From positions 310,001 through 374,000 of the forward strand of contig JAXMCW010000001.1 in the NCBI GenBank assembly GCA_046349155.1: 64,000 nt of DNA, written 5' to 3'. Of this stretch, positions 16,346 to 24,919 are shown piece after piece. The position numbers were made by a program, and so were the translations under genes. Within the stretch, counting starts at the first letter, position 1. Every line of letters begins with the position of its first letter. The stretch is from Alsobacter sp046349155 (GTDB taxonomy: Bacteria > Pseudomonadota > Alphaproteobacteria > Rhizobiales > Beijerinckiaceae). The notes under the pieces were generated by a model. That model was not told the origin of the DNA, ran no database searches, and saw nothing but the letters and a program-made list of their open reading frames with translations.

Positions 16346-17980
16346 ATGAATCGGACCGTCGCGGGTGGCCCTGCCGTCACTTCTGCCCCTCTCGCAGCAC
16401 AGTTGCCTGCGTCGTCTGCGTGGGCTGGCAGGGCCCTCGTCCTCGCCGTGGCTGTGGCGCTCCTGCCTCTCGTCTTCATCGAGGTGCCGCCGCTCGTCGA
16501 CTATCCCAACCACCTCGCCCGGGCGGCCTTCCTCGCGAGGGGGGCCGCCAGCCAATTGTCCGATGTCTACGCGGTCGTCTGGCAGAACCTGCCCAACCTC
16601 GGCACAGACGTCTTGATGATGGGCATGATCGAGGTCATGCCTCCGACACTTGCCGGGCGCATCTTCATAGGCCTGGTGCTAGTCCTCCTGATGGCCGGGA
16701 TGGGCCTGTACGCGAGAGTGGTCTTTGGGCGATGGAGCTGGTGGAGCGCCGTTGGCCTTCTCGCAGCCTATAACGGCACGTTCCTGTTCGGCTTCCTGAG
16801 CTTTAACCTGGCATGCGGCGAAGCCTTGTTTTTCGCAGCGGGCTGGAGGGCCTTCCGCTGGAGCCGGCCCTGGCTGGCGTCAGGCCTTCTCTCGCTTGCC
16901 GTCGTGTTGATCTGGTTCACGCATGTCGGCGGGCTTCTCTTCCTCTCGATACTTTGTTTTTCACATGAAGTGTCAATCTTGCTCGACAGGAAATTCAAAG
17001 ATTTCTCTGTAAGGCAGATCGCGCTTTCGTGTCTGCACTACGTGCCGGCAGCGGTTCTCGTCGCTCTTCTCGCGGTGACGTCCCCGTTCATGCACGTCAC
17101 CGGGCCATCCTGGATGAGCCTGAGCACCAAGCCCTACCAGTTCTACTTGGCCCTGACCTCTTACGAACCGCTCTGGGACGTGCCGCCTCTGGTCCTGACG
17201 GCAGCATTCCTGTTGCTCTGCGGCGCCTCCGGACGCCTGACCGTCGACCGCCCGACGCTGATTGCAGTGTTCCTCTGCCTTGGCCTGTTCGTCGTCAGCC
17301 CGATGGTCGCGAAAGGCGGAACCTGGGTTGCCACGCGCTTTGCCGTCATGGCCTGGCTTCTGTGCTTCTCGGGGCTTCTACCTGAACCGCGAGACCGCCG
17401 CTTGATCGCACTGGCAGCGCTGCTCGTGCTCAGCTGTGGCGTCCGTTTGGCGGGGATCACGAGCATCTGGGCCGAAGAGAACGCCCGCGTCGCGCAGGCG
17501 CGCAGGGCCTTGAGTTGTCTGGCTCCCGGCGCCGTGGTCGGGGTCTATTCATGGCCCATGGACGGCAATGGTCCACGAAGGCCGCATATCACGGGCGGCA
17601 TGTTGTCCCTGGATTCGCACGTCGGGGCCTGGGCGATTACCGACCGCGACGCAAAGTGGGTGAACCTGTTCGCCATCGAGGGTCAGCAGCCGATCCGGCT
17701 GCAGGCGAGCTACCGGGCGTTCGAGCAACCAACGCATGTCCTCGAGCCGCTTGGACGCATCGTGGAGGGGATCCCCGACGGGAGCCTTCAACTGTCGCCG
17801 GAAGGCCAACGCTTCGACGCGATTCTCCTGGTCCATGCGGACGGTGCTACACTTCCGCCGATCTCCGGGCTCACGCTTGTGGCCGTAAGCGGACAGGCCC
17901 GCCTTTTCGGCGTGGGTGGGCGTGGAATCGAGCACGATTGCAGGCCGGGCAAGCTGCAACCCGGTCACGCGCCGAGCTGA
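16346..17980 (+). CDS. GT-C-like polytopic membrane protein, candidate polyprenyl-phosphate-sugar glycosyltransferase
   Basis: 544 residues, about nine or ten membrane helices followed by a ~150-residue soluble C-terminal domain. The first periplasmic loop after helix 1 reads VPPLVDYPNHLARA; an acidic residue in this loop (here Asp52) is the hallmark of GT-C glycosyltransferases, which use polyprenyl-phosphate sugars. No family name was recognised beyond that. ATG 16346 is preferred to an in-frame TTG at 16322. Its location between a polyprenyl-phosphate sugar synthase and a decaprenyl-phosphate-arabinose operon makes it a candidate user of one of those donors; this is inference. Confidence 0.55.
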   Translation: MNRTVAGGPAVTSAPLAAQLPASSAWAGRALVLAVAVALLPLVFIEVPPLVDYPNHLARAAFLARGAASQLSDVYAVVWQNLPNLGTDVLMMGMIEVMPPTLAGRIFIGLVLVLLMAGMGLYARVVFGRWSWWSAVGLLAAYNGTFLFGFLSFNLACGEALFFAAGWRAFRWSRPWLASGLLSLAVVLIWFTHVGGLLFLSILCFSHEVSILLDRKFKDFSVRQIALSCLHYVPAAVLVALLAVTSPFMHVTGPSWMSLSTKPYQFYLALTSYEPLWDVPPLVLTAAFLLLCGASGRLTVDRPTLIAVFLCLGLFVVSPMVAKGGTWVATRFAVMAWLLCFSGLLPEPRDRRLIALAALLVLSCGVRLAGITSIWAEENARVAQARRALSCLAPGAVVGVYSWPMDGNGPRRPHITGGMLSLDSHVGAWAITDRDAKWVNLFAIEGQQPIRLQASYRAFEQPTHVLEPLGRIVEGIPDGSLQLSPEGQRFDAILLVHADGATLPPISGLTLVAVSGQARLFGVGGRGIEHDCRPGKLQPGHAPS

Positions 17981-18232
17981 ATGCGGCTATTGGCCTCGTC
18001 GCCCGAGCAGAGGGACAGGCTCTTGTCGTTTCGCAGGCGGGAGGCGCTTCCGCGAGGCTCAGGCACGACGGAGCGGTCCGTCGCGCTGCGCCGATCCGAC
18101 CGGTCCAAGCCCGGCATCGACGGCGAATCGTGATGTCCGCAAGACGCGAACGCCCATCGGGGTGGTCTGGACAATGTATTATTCAGGAACAAGTCGTATC
18201 GTGCGTTGCGATGCAGATTTGAGAGTGGTCGG

Positions 18233-19321
18233 ATGAGTCGAAACTTCAACTTGCACGTCCACGGAGCGCGAGGATTTTTCGCGCTCATGATTCTTGTCTT
18301 CCATGTCATCAATTCAGGTCTGCCCGGACTGGCCGTCCTCGAGCATGGTTTTCTTAACTATGCTGTCCGTTCCGCCGAGTTCGGCGTCGAGCTGTTTTTC
18401 GCCGTCTCGGGCTACGTGATCAGCGGGACGCTCGCCCGGTCCAACCGTCCGGTCGATTTCGTGCTCAACCGCATGATCAGGATCTTCCCCGTCCTCTGGC
18501 TGACGATCCTGGTCATCACCCTGGCCGCGCTCGCGGGACGGGGAAAGGCCTATCCCTTCGACCTGGGCATTCCCCTGCCTTACCTGCTGACCGCGAACCT
18601 CCTGGCGCTCCCAGGGGTCTTTCCGCTCCCTTTGATCCACCCCGCCGCCTGGTCCCTGTCCTACGAGTTCGCCTTCTATCTCGTGAGTGCCGGGATCTGG
18701 TGGGGGCTCAGGACGACGACCAACGCCCGCTGGCCGATCGTGTGGTGCTTCGCGTTCGTCGGCTTCGTGATCTGTCTGTTCCACCCGAGAACCATCCCCT
18801 TCATCGCGGGCGTGCTCGTGGCCCTCTACCAGGACCGCTTCAGGAACGTCCGCGCGCCGGGGCTCTGGCTCGTCGGGTTCCTAGCCTTGTGGACCACGAT
18901 CAAGATCCTGACGCCGAACGAGGATCCGAACCAGTGGACCGTGCCGGACATGGTGACGGACGGGAGGCTCGTGCTCCTCGTCGCCGCGATCGCCTGCCTG
19001 ACGGTCGGCTTCGGCGGCCTCACCCATGGCCGCGGCATGCTGTGCTGGCTCCTCGGCAAGCCCTGGATGCTTTGGTTCGGCACCGTCAGCTACAGCCTCT
19101 ACCTCTGGCATCCGATCGTGCTCGGGATCGTCAAGCGCCAGGTCTATGCGATGAACCTGCCGGCCCACCTGGGCCAGTACACCCAGCTCGTCTTCCTGCT
19201 CGTGTGCCTGCCCCTGTGCGCCGCCGTATCCTGGGCCAGCCAGCGCTACGTCGAAGCCGGACTGGGACGCTGGCTGAAGATGCGCGTCACCGATTTCCGC
19301 AGGCGTCTGGAGGTCGCTTAG
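18233..19321 (+). CDS. Acyltransferase family 3 (OafA/YrhL-type) membrane O-acyltransferase
   Basis: Integral membrane protein with about ten helices, predicted to transfer acetyl or another acyl group to polysaccharide hydroxyls. The N-terminal signature is NLHVHGARGFFALMILVFHV with the catalytic-type histidine, followed by FFAVSGYVISGTLAR and NRMIRIFPVLWL; the C-terminus has SYSLYLWHPIV. ATG 18233 (MSRNFN) follows a GAGAG ribosome site and matches the family start; the longer frame from 18206 lacks this. The acyl group transferred cannot be inferred. Confidence 0.85.
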   Translation: MSRNFNLHVHGARGFFALMILVFHVINSGLPGLAVLEHGFLNYAVRSAEFGVELFFAVSGYVISGTLARSNRPVDFVLNRMIRIFPVLWLTILVITLAALAGRGKAYPFDLGIPLPYLLTANLLALPGVFPLPLIHPAAWSLSYEFAFYLVSAGIWWGLRTTTNARWPIVWCFAFVGFVICLFHPRTIPFIAGVLVALYQDRFRNVRAPGLWLVGFLALWTTIKILTPNEDPNQWTVPDMVTDGRLVLLVAAIACLTVGFGGLTHGRGMLCWLLGKPWMLWFGTVSYSLYLWHPIVLGIVKRQVYAMNLPAHLGQYTQLVFLLVCLPLCAAVSWASQRYVEAGLGRWLKMRVTDFRRRLEVA

Positions 19322-19569
19322 AGCGGGCGCCCCGTGTTGCGCCGCCGGCTGGACGGCGCCCGCTCGTCACTGGAGAGCCGCCGCCCGACGCAACCCGTCC
19401 GCCTGGCGCACGTCTCTCCAATGGCCCGGGGATTCTGTGGTATCCCGGGTCCCGGGGCGACCGGCCCGTTCCCGGCCGGTTCGTGGCTGAACCGCCGGGG
19501 CGCCGGCGTGTCGGGACAGGGGTCCTGCCTGCCATCCCCATGGAGCGATGCGATCGAGTGCGAAGTCCC

Positions 19570-20985
19570 GTGACCGACAAGATCCCCCTCGTCGTCGATC
19601 TCGACGGCACGCTGATCCGCAGCGATCTCCTCGTGGAATCCTACCTCACGCTCCTCGGGACGGACCCCCTTGCCGCGCTTGCGACCCTGCGCTCGCTGAA
19701 GGATGGCAAGGCTGCGCTGAAAAGCCGCATCGCGGACCAGGCCCTCGTCGAGGTCGAGCGGCTGCCCTTCAACCAGGACGTACTCGCCTTCATCCAGTCC
19801 GAGAAGGCAAAAGGCCGTCCCGTCTACCTCGCGTCAGCTTCCGACCGGCGCTATGTCGAGCAACTCGCGGCGCATCTCGGCCTGTTCGATGGGGTGTTCG
19901 GGTCGGGCGACGGCGCCAACCTCGCCGGCGCGACCAAGGCCGAGCTGCTCTGCCGGACGTTTGGCGAGGGCCGGTTCGACTATATCGGCGATTCCGCCGT
20001 CGACGAGGCCGTCTGGCGCAGGGCTCACGGCGTCTTTGTCGCGAACGCGACCGCGGGGCGCCTCGCGCAGATCCGGCGCTGGGCCCCCCACGCCGAGCCG
20101 ATCGGAACGCGCGAGGGGTCGCCCGTCGACTACGTCCGGGCGCTCCGGGTCCACCAATGGCTGAAGAACGTCCTCGTCCTGGTGCCGGCCCTCGCCGCGC
20201 ATCAGTTCGGCCAGCCGCTGCTGGCCGCCATTCTCGCCTTCTTCAGCTTCAGCTTCTGCGCCTCGAGCGTCTACATCCTCAACGACCTGCTCGACCTCGG
20301 CAGCGACCGCGCGCATGCCCGCAAGAGGGACCGCCCGTTCGCCGCCGGCCGCATCCCGATCGTGAAGGGGGCTCTGCTCTTTCCGCTGCTGCTGGGGCTG
20401 GCCCTGGCCATCGCCCTGTTCCTTCCGCTGAAGTTCCTTCTCGTCCTGCTGGGCTATTACGCCCTCACCTGCGCCTATTCCTTCGTGCTCAAGCGCAAGG
20501 CGCTGGTGGATGTCGTCACGCTCGCGTGTCTTTACGGCGCGCGACTGCTCGCCGGCGCCGCCGCCGCGCAGGTCGAGGTTTCGGCCTGGCTCGCCGCCTT
20601 CGCCATCTTCCTCTTCATGTGTCTGGCCCTGGTGAAGCGCTGCGCCGAGCTCGCGGACCGCATCCAGGCCGGCAAGTCCGATCCGCCGGGCCGCGGCTAC
20701 CGCCTCTCGGACCTCCCGATTCTGCAGGCCATGGCCGTCGCCAGCGGCTATGTCGCCGTGCTCGTGCTGGCTCTCTACTTCAACAGCTCGGCCGTGACGC
20801 TGCTCTATGCGCATGCCAACCGGCTGTGGCTGATCTGCGTCCTCCTGCTCTTCTGGATCAGCCGCGTCCTGCTTCTCACGCATCGCGGGGAGATGCACGA
20901 CGATCCCGTCGTCTTCGCAGCCACCGACCGCACCAGCCAGCTCATCGCGGCGGGCTGCGCGGTCGTCGCCTATGCGAGCGTGTGA
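19570..20985 (+). CDS. HAD phosphatase-UbiA fusion: decaprenyl-phosphate phosphoribosyltransferase-type enzyme
   Basis: 471 residues in two domains. Residues ~1-190 are a HAD-like phosphatase (VVDLDGTLIRSDLL with the DxD nucleophile pair; IGDSAVDEAVW late motif). Residues ~190-471 are a UbiA prenyltransferase with the two aspartate-rich sites NDLLDLGSDRAHARKRDRPF and YGARLLAG, and about eight membrane helices. In mycobacteria UbiA (Rv3806c) makes decaprenylphosphoryl-5-phosphoribose and a separate phosphatase removes the phosphate; here both activities could be on one chain. GTG 19570 starts directly before TDKIPLVVD; ATG 19540 is an alternative. The stop overlaps the GtrA start. Confidence 0.85.
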   Translation: MTDKIPLVVDLDGTLIRSDLLVESYLTLLGTDPLAALATLRSLKDGKAALKSRIADQALVEVERLPFNQDVLAFIQSEKAKGRPVYLASASDRRYVEQLAAHLGLFDGVFGSGDGANLAGATKAELLCRTFGEGRFDYIGDSAVDEAVWRRAHGVFVANATAGRLAQIRRWAPHAEPIGTREGSPVDYVRALRVHQWLKNVLVLVPALAAHQFGQPLLAAILAFFSFSFCASSVYILNDLLDLGSDRAHARKRDRPFAAGRIPIVKGALLFPLLLGLALAIALFLPLKFLLVLLGYYALTCAYSFVLKRKALVDVVTLACLYGARLLAGAAAAQVEVSAWLAAFAIFLFMCLALVKRCAELADRIQAGKSDPPGRGYRLSDLPILQAMAVASGYVAVLVLALYFNSSAVTLLYAHANRLWLICVLLLFWISRVLLLTHRGEMHDDPVVFAATDRTSQLIAAGCAVVAYASV

Positions 20986-21440
20986 TGACGGGCGGCTTGA
21001 ACAAGGGGAGCTTGCACAGAGGCGGCTTCTACGTCCTCTTCGCGGTGTTCGCCACGGCGGTGAACCTCGGCAGCCAATGGGTCGTCCTGACGCTCGGCGC
21101 ACGGCTCGGGTTCGGGCGCGACCTCCTGCTGGTCCCCGCGCTCGTCACGGGCACGGGCCTGGGGCTGATGCTCAAGTACGTCCTGGACAAGATCTACATC
21201 TTCGAGGACGCGAGCACCGGCGTGAAGACGCATGCGCGCAAGTTCTCGCTCTACACGGCGATGGGGCTCGTCACGACCGCGATCTTCTGGGGCACGGAAT
21301 ACCTGTTCGCCCTGCTCGATCCTGCCGGCGACCTCCTCTACCTCGGCGGCGCGATCGGCCTCGCCATCGGCTACGCCATCAAGTACCAACTCGATCGCCG
21401 CTTCGTATTCGACAAGACGACGGAAGAGGCCGCCGCGTGA
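20985..21440 (+). CDS. GtrA family membrane protein
   Basis: 151 residues, four hydrophobic helices, ending YQLDRRFVFDKTTEEAAA, the usual GtrA C-terminal pattern (K/R-x-F-V-F). GtrA proteins are thought to help move polyprenyl-phosphate sugars across the inner membrane. In mycobacteria a GtrA protein (Rv3789) is encoded next to dprE1, and the same adjacency is seen here. ATG overlaps the UbiA stop (TGATG) and the TGA overlaps the dprE1 GTG, so the genes are translationally coupled. Confidence 0.82.
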   Translation: MTGGLNKGSLHRGGFYVLFAVFATAVNLGSQWVVLTLGARLGFGRDLLLVPALVTGTGLGLMLKYVLDKIYIFEDASTGVKTHARKFSLYTAMGLVTTAIFWGTEYLFALLDPAGDLLYLGGAIGLAIGYAIKYQLDRRFVFDKTTEEAAA

Positions 21441-22756
21441 GGACCCTCTCCGGCTGGGGCCGATACCCCAGGCTTCCCTGCGAGGTGGCGGAGCCGCGCG
21501 ACGAGGCGGGCGTGCGCGCTGCGCTCGAAGGCTTCGGGCATGTCATTGCGCGCGGCAATGGGCGCTCCTACGGCGACAGCGCGCTGGGGCGCCGCGGCAC
21601 CGTCGTCATGCGCGGCCTGGAGCGGCTGATCGATTTCGACGAGGAGAGCGGACTGCTGACCTGCGAGGCGGGGACCCTGCTCTCCGACATCGTGTCCGTC
21701 TTCCTGCCGCGCGGCTGGTTCGTGCCCGTCACGCCCGGCACGCGGTTCGTCACGGTGGGCGGCATGATCGCCGCGGACGTGCACGGCAAGAACCACCATG
21801 TCGCCGGGTCCTTCGGGCGGCACGTGGCCTGGCTCGATCTGATGCTGGCCGACGGGCGCGTCGTACGGTGCTCGTCGCAGGAGAACCGGGACCTCTTCGC
21901 CGCCACCCTCGGCGGCATGGGGCTCACCGGCCTCATCCTGCGCGCCGCCTTTCCGCTCATGCGCGTGGAGACGCCCTTCATCAAGCAGGAGACGCACAAG
22001 GCCGCCAACCTCGCGGAGGCCATGGAGATCTTCGAGGCGACGGCTTCGTCCACCTATTCGGTGGCCTGGATCGATTGCGTGGCCCGCGGCGACCGGCTCG
22101 GGCGGTCCCTGGTCCTGCTCGGCGAGCACCTCACGCGGGCGGAAGCCCCCGCGGACCTGCCCATCCCCCCGGCCATCGCGGCGCGGCCGCGGTTCTCCGT
22201 TCCCTTGGACTTCCCCGGCATCGCGCTCAATCGCTGGAGCGTGCGGGCCTTCAACCACTTCCATTACCGCAGGGGTCGACCGGGCACGGCCATCGTCCCG
22301 CTCGAACCCTATTTCTACCCGCTGGACGCGATCGGCGGCTGGAACCGCATCTATGGCCGGCGTGGCTTCCTGCAGTACCAGTTCGTGCTGCCGAAGCCGG
22401 CGAGCCGCGAGGGCATGGCGCGGATCCTTCGCAGGATCGCCGATCACGGATCGGCGTCCTTTCTCGCCGTGCTGAAGCTTTTCGGCCCGCAGGACGGACT
22501 GCTCTCGTTCCCCATGGAGGGCTATACGCTCGCCCTCGACCTCCCGGCCTCCATCGCGAACCTGAACCTGCTGCAGGAGCTCGATGCAATGGTGGAGGAC
22601 TACGGGGGAAGGCTGTATCTCGCCAAGGACGCGCGCACGAGCCCGGCCTCTCTCCGCCGCGGCTATCCCGCCTTGTCCCGGTTCCTGGAGGTCCGCAATC
22701 GCGTTGACCCCGGTCATCGGTTCCGATCCGTCCAGTCCGAAAGGCTCGCGCTGTGA
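21437..22756 (+). CDS. dprE1: DprE1-like decaprenylphosphoryl-ribose 2'-oxidase (FAD-linked)
   Basis: 439 residues of the vanillyl-alcohol-oxidase-type flavoprotein family. Matches to DprE1 are extensive: GWGRYPRLPCEV start, ARGNGRSYGD, VTPGTRFVTVGGMIAADVHG then KNHHVAGSFGRHV (FAD pocket), SFLAVLKLFGPQDGLLSFP, GGRLYLAKDAR with the catalytic lysine (Lys397, corresponding to Mtb Lys418), and VRNRVDP near the end. It oxidises the ribose 2'-OH of decaprenylphosphoryl-ribose as the first half of epimerisation to arabinose. The residue matching Mtb Cys387 is Ala366. GTG start overlaps the GtrA stop. Confidence 0.88.
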   Translation: MRTLSGWGRYPRLPCEVAEPRDEAGVRAALEGFGHVIARGNGRSYGDSALGRRGTVVMRGLERLIDFDEESGLLTCEAGTLLSDIVSVFLPRGWFVPVTPGTRFVTVGGMIAADVHGKNHHVAGSFGRHVAWLDLMLADGRVVRCSSQENRDLFAATLGGMGLTGLILRAAFPLMRVETPFIKQETHKAANLAEAMEIFEATASSTYSVAWIDCVARGDRLGRSLVLLGEHLTRAEAPADLPIPPAIAARPRFSVPLDFPGIALNRWSVRAFNHFHYRRGRPGTAIVPLEPYFYPLDAIGGWNRIYGRRGFLQYQFVLPKPASREGMARILRRIADHGSASFLAVLKLFGPQDGLLSFPMEGYTLALDLPASIANLNLLQELDAMVEDYGGRLYLAKDARTSPASLRRGYPALSRFLEVRNRVDPGHRFRSVQSERLAL

Positions 22757-23502
22757 ATGCAACGTCTGCTCCCCGCACCGTCCTCGTCATCGGCGGCGCC
22801 TCGGACATCGGACGGGCCATCGCCCGCGACTTCGCGGCGGGCGGAGCCTCCGTCATCCTGGCGGCGCGCGACCCTGCGCGGCTCGAGGCGGACGCCCAGG
22901 ACCTCCGGCTGCGGACGAAGGCCGCGGTGACGCTCGCCGAATGCGACGTGCTGGACCTGGACAATCATGCCGCCTTTCTCGACACGCTTCCGGCTTTGCC
23001 GGACATCGCCGTGTGCGTGGTCGGCCTGCTGGGCGACCAGAAGGCCTCGCAAGCCGATCCCGGGGCGGCCCTGCGCGTGATGAACACGAACTATGTCGGG
23101 CCCGCCCTGCTGCTGGGGCTGCTGGCCAACCGGATGGAGGCTCGCGGCTCCGGCGTCATCGTCGGCGTCAGCTCCGTGGCGGGGGATCGCGGGCGGGCCA
23201 GCAACTACGTCTACGGTTCGGCCAAGGCGGGCTTCACCGCCTTCCTCTCCGGGCTGCGGGCGCGCCTGTCGCGTACGCCGGTGCGGGTCATCACCGTGAA
23301 GCCCGGCTTCGTGAGGACGCAGATGACGGCCGGAATGGCGCTCAACCCGCTTCTCACCGCCGAGCCCGACGAGGTCGCCCGCGCCGTGAGCAGGGCCGTG
23401 GCGCGGGGCGGGGACGTGATCTACGTGCGTCCGCTCTGGCGCCTGATCATGGGCATCGTCGAGCATCTGCCGGAAGGCCTGTTCAAGAAGACGCGCTTCT
23501 GA
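22753..23502 (+). CDS. dprE2: DprE2-like short-chain dehydrogenase
   Basis: 249-residue SDR that would reduce the 2'-keto intermediate from DprE1 to decaprenylphosphoryl-arabinose using NAD(P)H. The cofactor loop is VIGGASDIGRAIA, followed by the active-site Ser in VGVSSVAGDRG and the Y-x3-K pair in YVYGSAKAG; VKPGFVRTQMTAGM is the SDR C-terminal motif. GTG 22753 overlaps the dprE1 stop by four bases, completing a fully overlapping four-gene operon. The assignment as DprE2 rather than a generic SDR rests mainly on this linkage plus the sequence style. Confidence 0.82.
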   Translation: MNATSAPRTVLVIGGASDIGRAIARDFAAGGASVILAARDPARLEADAQDLRLRTKAAVTLAECDVLDLDNHAAFLDTLPALPDIAVCVVGLLGDQKASQADPGAALRVMNTNYVGPALLLGLLANRMEARGSGVIVGVSSVAGDRGRASNYVYGSAKAGFTAFLSGLRARLSRTPVRVITVKPGFVRTQMTAGMALNPLLTAEPDEVARAVSRAVARGGDVIYVRPLWRLIMGIVEHLPEGLFKKTRF

Positions 23503-23643
23503 GGCGCGTGTCCTGCCGATCTTCTGCCCCGCGGTTCGGGGCGGGTCGGCGAACCTCGTGATCCAGCTCTGACCGGCATCGTTAGCATTAGTAATTAGAG
23601 TTAATTTTCTGTTCAAGTCGCAGCGACAGCCTGTTCGCCTAAG

Positions 23644-24801
23644 ATGGCCGCAAGCATCGCGGCGATCGGCAACAGCACTGACATGACCGACTATTCGTTC
23701 TCGTCCCTTTTCGTGACGACGCGCTCGTCGTCAGGAGACACGAAGGGTCAGACCGGACGCCTCGTCGGCCTGCACGGCCTGAGGGCCGTCGCCACGCTCG
23801 CCGTCGTCGCCAACCATTCCATGGACCACATGTCGTGGATGGGAGAATGGCGGATGCCGTTCTTCTTCGTTCTCAGCGGCTTCCTGCTGGGACGCATCCT
23901 CCTCAAGGCTCGCGTGGACACCGAGAGGAGAGGCGTGGACCGTGCAGGCGTGCTGATCGCGTTCTACGGGCGCCGCTCGCTCAGGCTCCTGCCGCCTCTC
24001 TTCCTGACGATCCTGGTCGCAAAGGCGTTCACGTGGTCGTCGGGCGAGAGCGTGCTGTGGCACCTCCTGCAATCCACCAACCTGTATCTCGCCGAGCAGA
24101 ATGACATGGTGGCGGGCTCCCTGAACCATCTCTGGAGCCTCAACGTCGAGGAGCAGTTTTGCCTGGTGCTTCCTCTGATCTTGCTCGTGACGCCAATCGC
24201 GCGCATTCCCGTGCTGATCGCAGGGCTGTGGCTTGCCAGTCTCGCCTCCGTGCTTGTGCTGACGCATCTCGACGTCCTCCCGGTCCTCGCGCCGTCCTGG
24301 CTGCATAGCTTCGCCACGGGCCTCATGCTGGCCTGCCTGCAGAAGCCGTCGCTGTGGCGTTGGAATTGGGGCCGGTGGGGAATGGGGCTGCTTTTCGCGG
24401 GGATGGCCTGCGTCACCCTCTGGCGCATGGCTCCTTCCCTGGCCTGGCCGGAGATCGGAAAGGCGGTGGCGATCGACGGGGTCATAGTCATGGTGATCAT
24501 CGCCGTCGCCAACGGCGTGGTTCCGTCCGTCGCAGCGCTGCTCGAGGCCCAGTCGCTGCGGTCGATCGGCGAGATGAGCTATGGCGTTTATCTCTACCAC
24601 CTGCCGATCCTGGGAATCCTGACACGAGTCATGCTGCACGTCGGCCATCCGCTCCAGCACGGACTCGGCGCTTTCCTGCTCACGCTCGCGCTGACGCTTC
24701 CTGCCGCCGCATTGTCGTGGCGCTTCCTGGAGCAACCCTTGTTGCTGTTCCGCAACCGGCTTTGGCCTTCGCCCGGGGCGACAGGTTCGCGGGCCATGTA
24801 A
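23644..24801 (+). CDS. Acyltransferase family 3 membrane O-acyltransferase
   Basis: 385 residues, about ten membrane helices. The signature RLVGLHGLRAVATLAVVANH is followed by MPFFFVLSGFLLGRIL, RRSLRLLPPLFL and NHLWSLNVEEQFCLVLPLIL; the C-terminus has GEMSYGVYLYHLPILG. The catalytic-type histidine in VANH is present. This is the second such enzyme in the locus, so at least two positions or acyl groups on the polymer may be modified. A 141-base gap with an AT-rich stretch (23580-23620) separates it from dprE2, so it may have its own promoter. ATG 23683 is an alternative start. Confidence 0.85.
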   Translation: MAASIAAIGNSTDMTDYSFSSLFVTTRSSSGDTKGQTGRLVGLHGLRAVATLAVVANHSMDHMSWMGEWRMPFFFVLSGFLLGRILLKARVDTERRGVDRAGVLIAFYGRRSLRLLPPLFLTILVAKAFTWSSGESVLWHLLQSTNLYLAEQNDMVAGSLNHLWSLNVEEQFCLVLPLILLVTPIARIPVLIAGLWLASLASVLVLTHLDVLPVLAPSWLHSFATGLMLACLQKPSLWRWNWGRWGMGLLFAGMACVTLWRMAPSLAWPEIGKAVAIDGVIVMVIIAVANGVVPSVAALLEAQSLRSIGEMSYGVYLYHLPILGILTRVMLHVGHPLQHGLGAFLLTLALTLPAAALSWRFLEQPLLLFRNRLWPSPGATGSRAM

Positions 24802-24919
24802 GCCGCGCCCTTCGCCGCGTGGCGTGGCCGCCCTGAGCGACGCCACCCAGCGCCTCAGTCGTGCGCCCATGCGCGCTCGCACGCTGTCGAGACGCCTTCG
24901 GGCAGGCCCCTGTCAAGGC

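Noticed and set aside
18700..19569. Upstream extension of the HAD-UbiA frame into the acyltransferase gene
   Set aside because: The extension reads the acyltransferase out of frame and gives arginine-rich sequence; the HAD domain begins right after GTG 19570.
1..24801. Nodulation (Nod-factor) gene cluster
   Set aside because: Deacetylase and arabinose-donor genes are reminiscent, but no nodC or nodA and no nod-box were found; the other genes are Exo-type.
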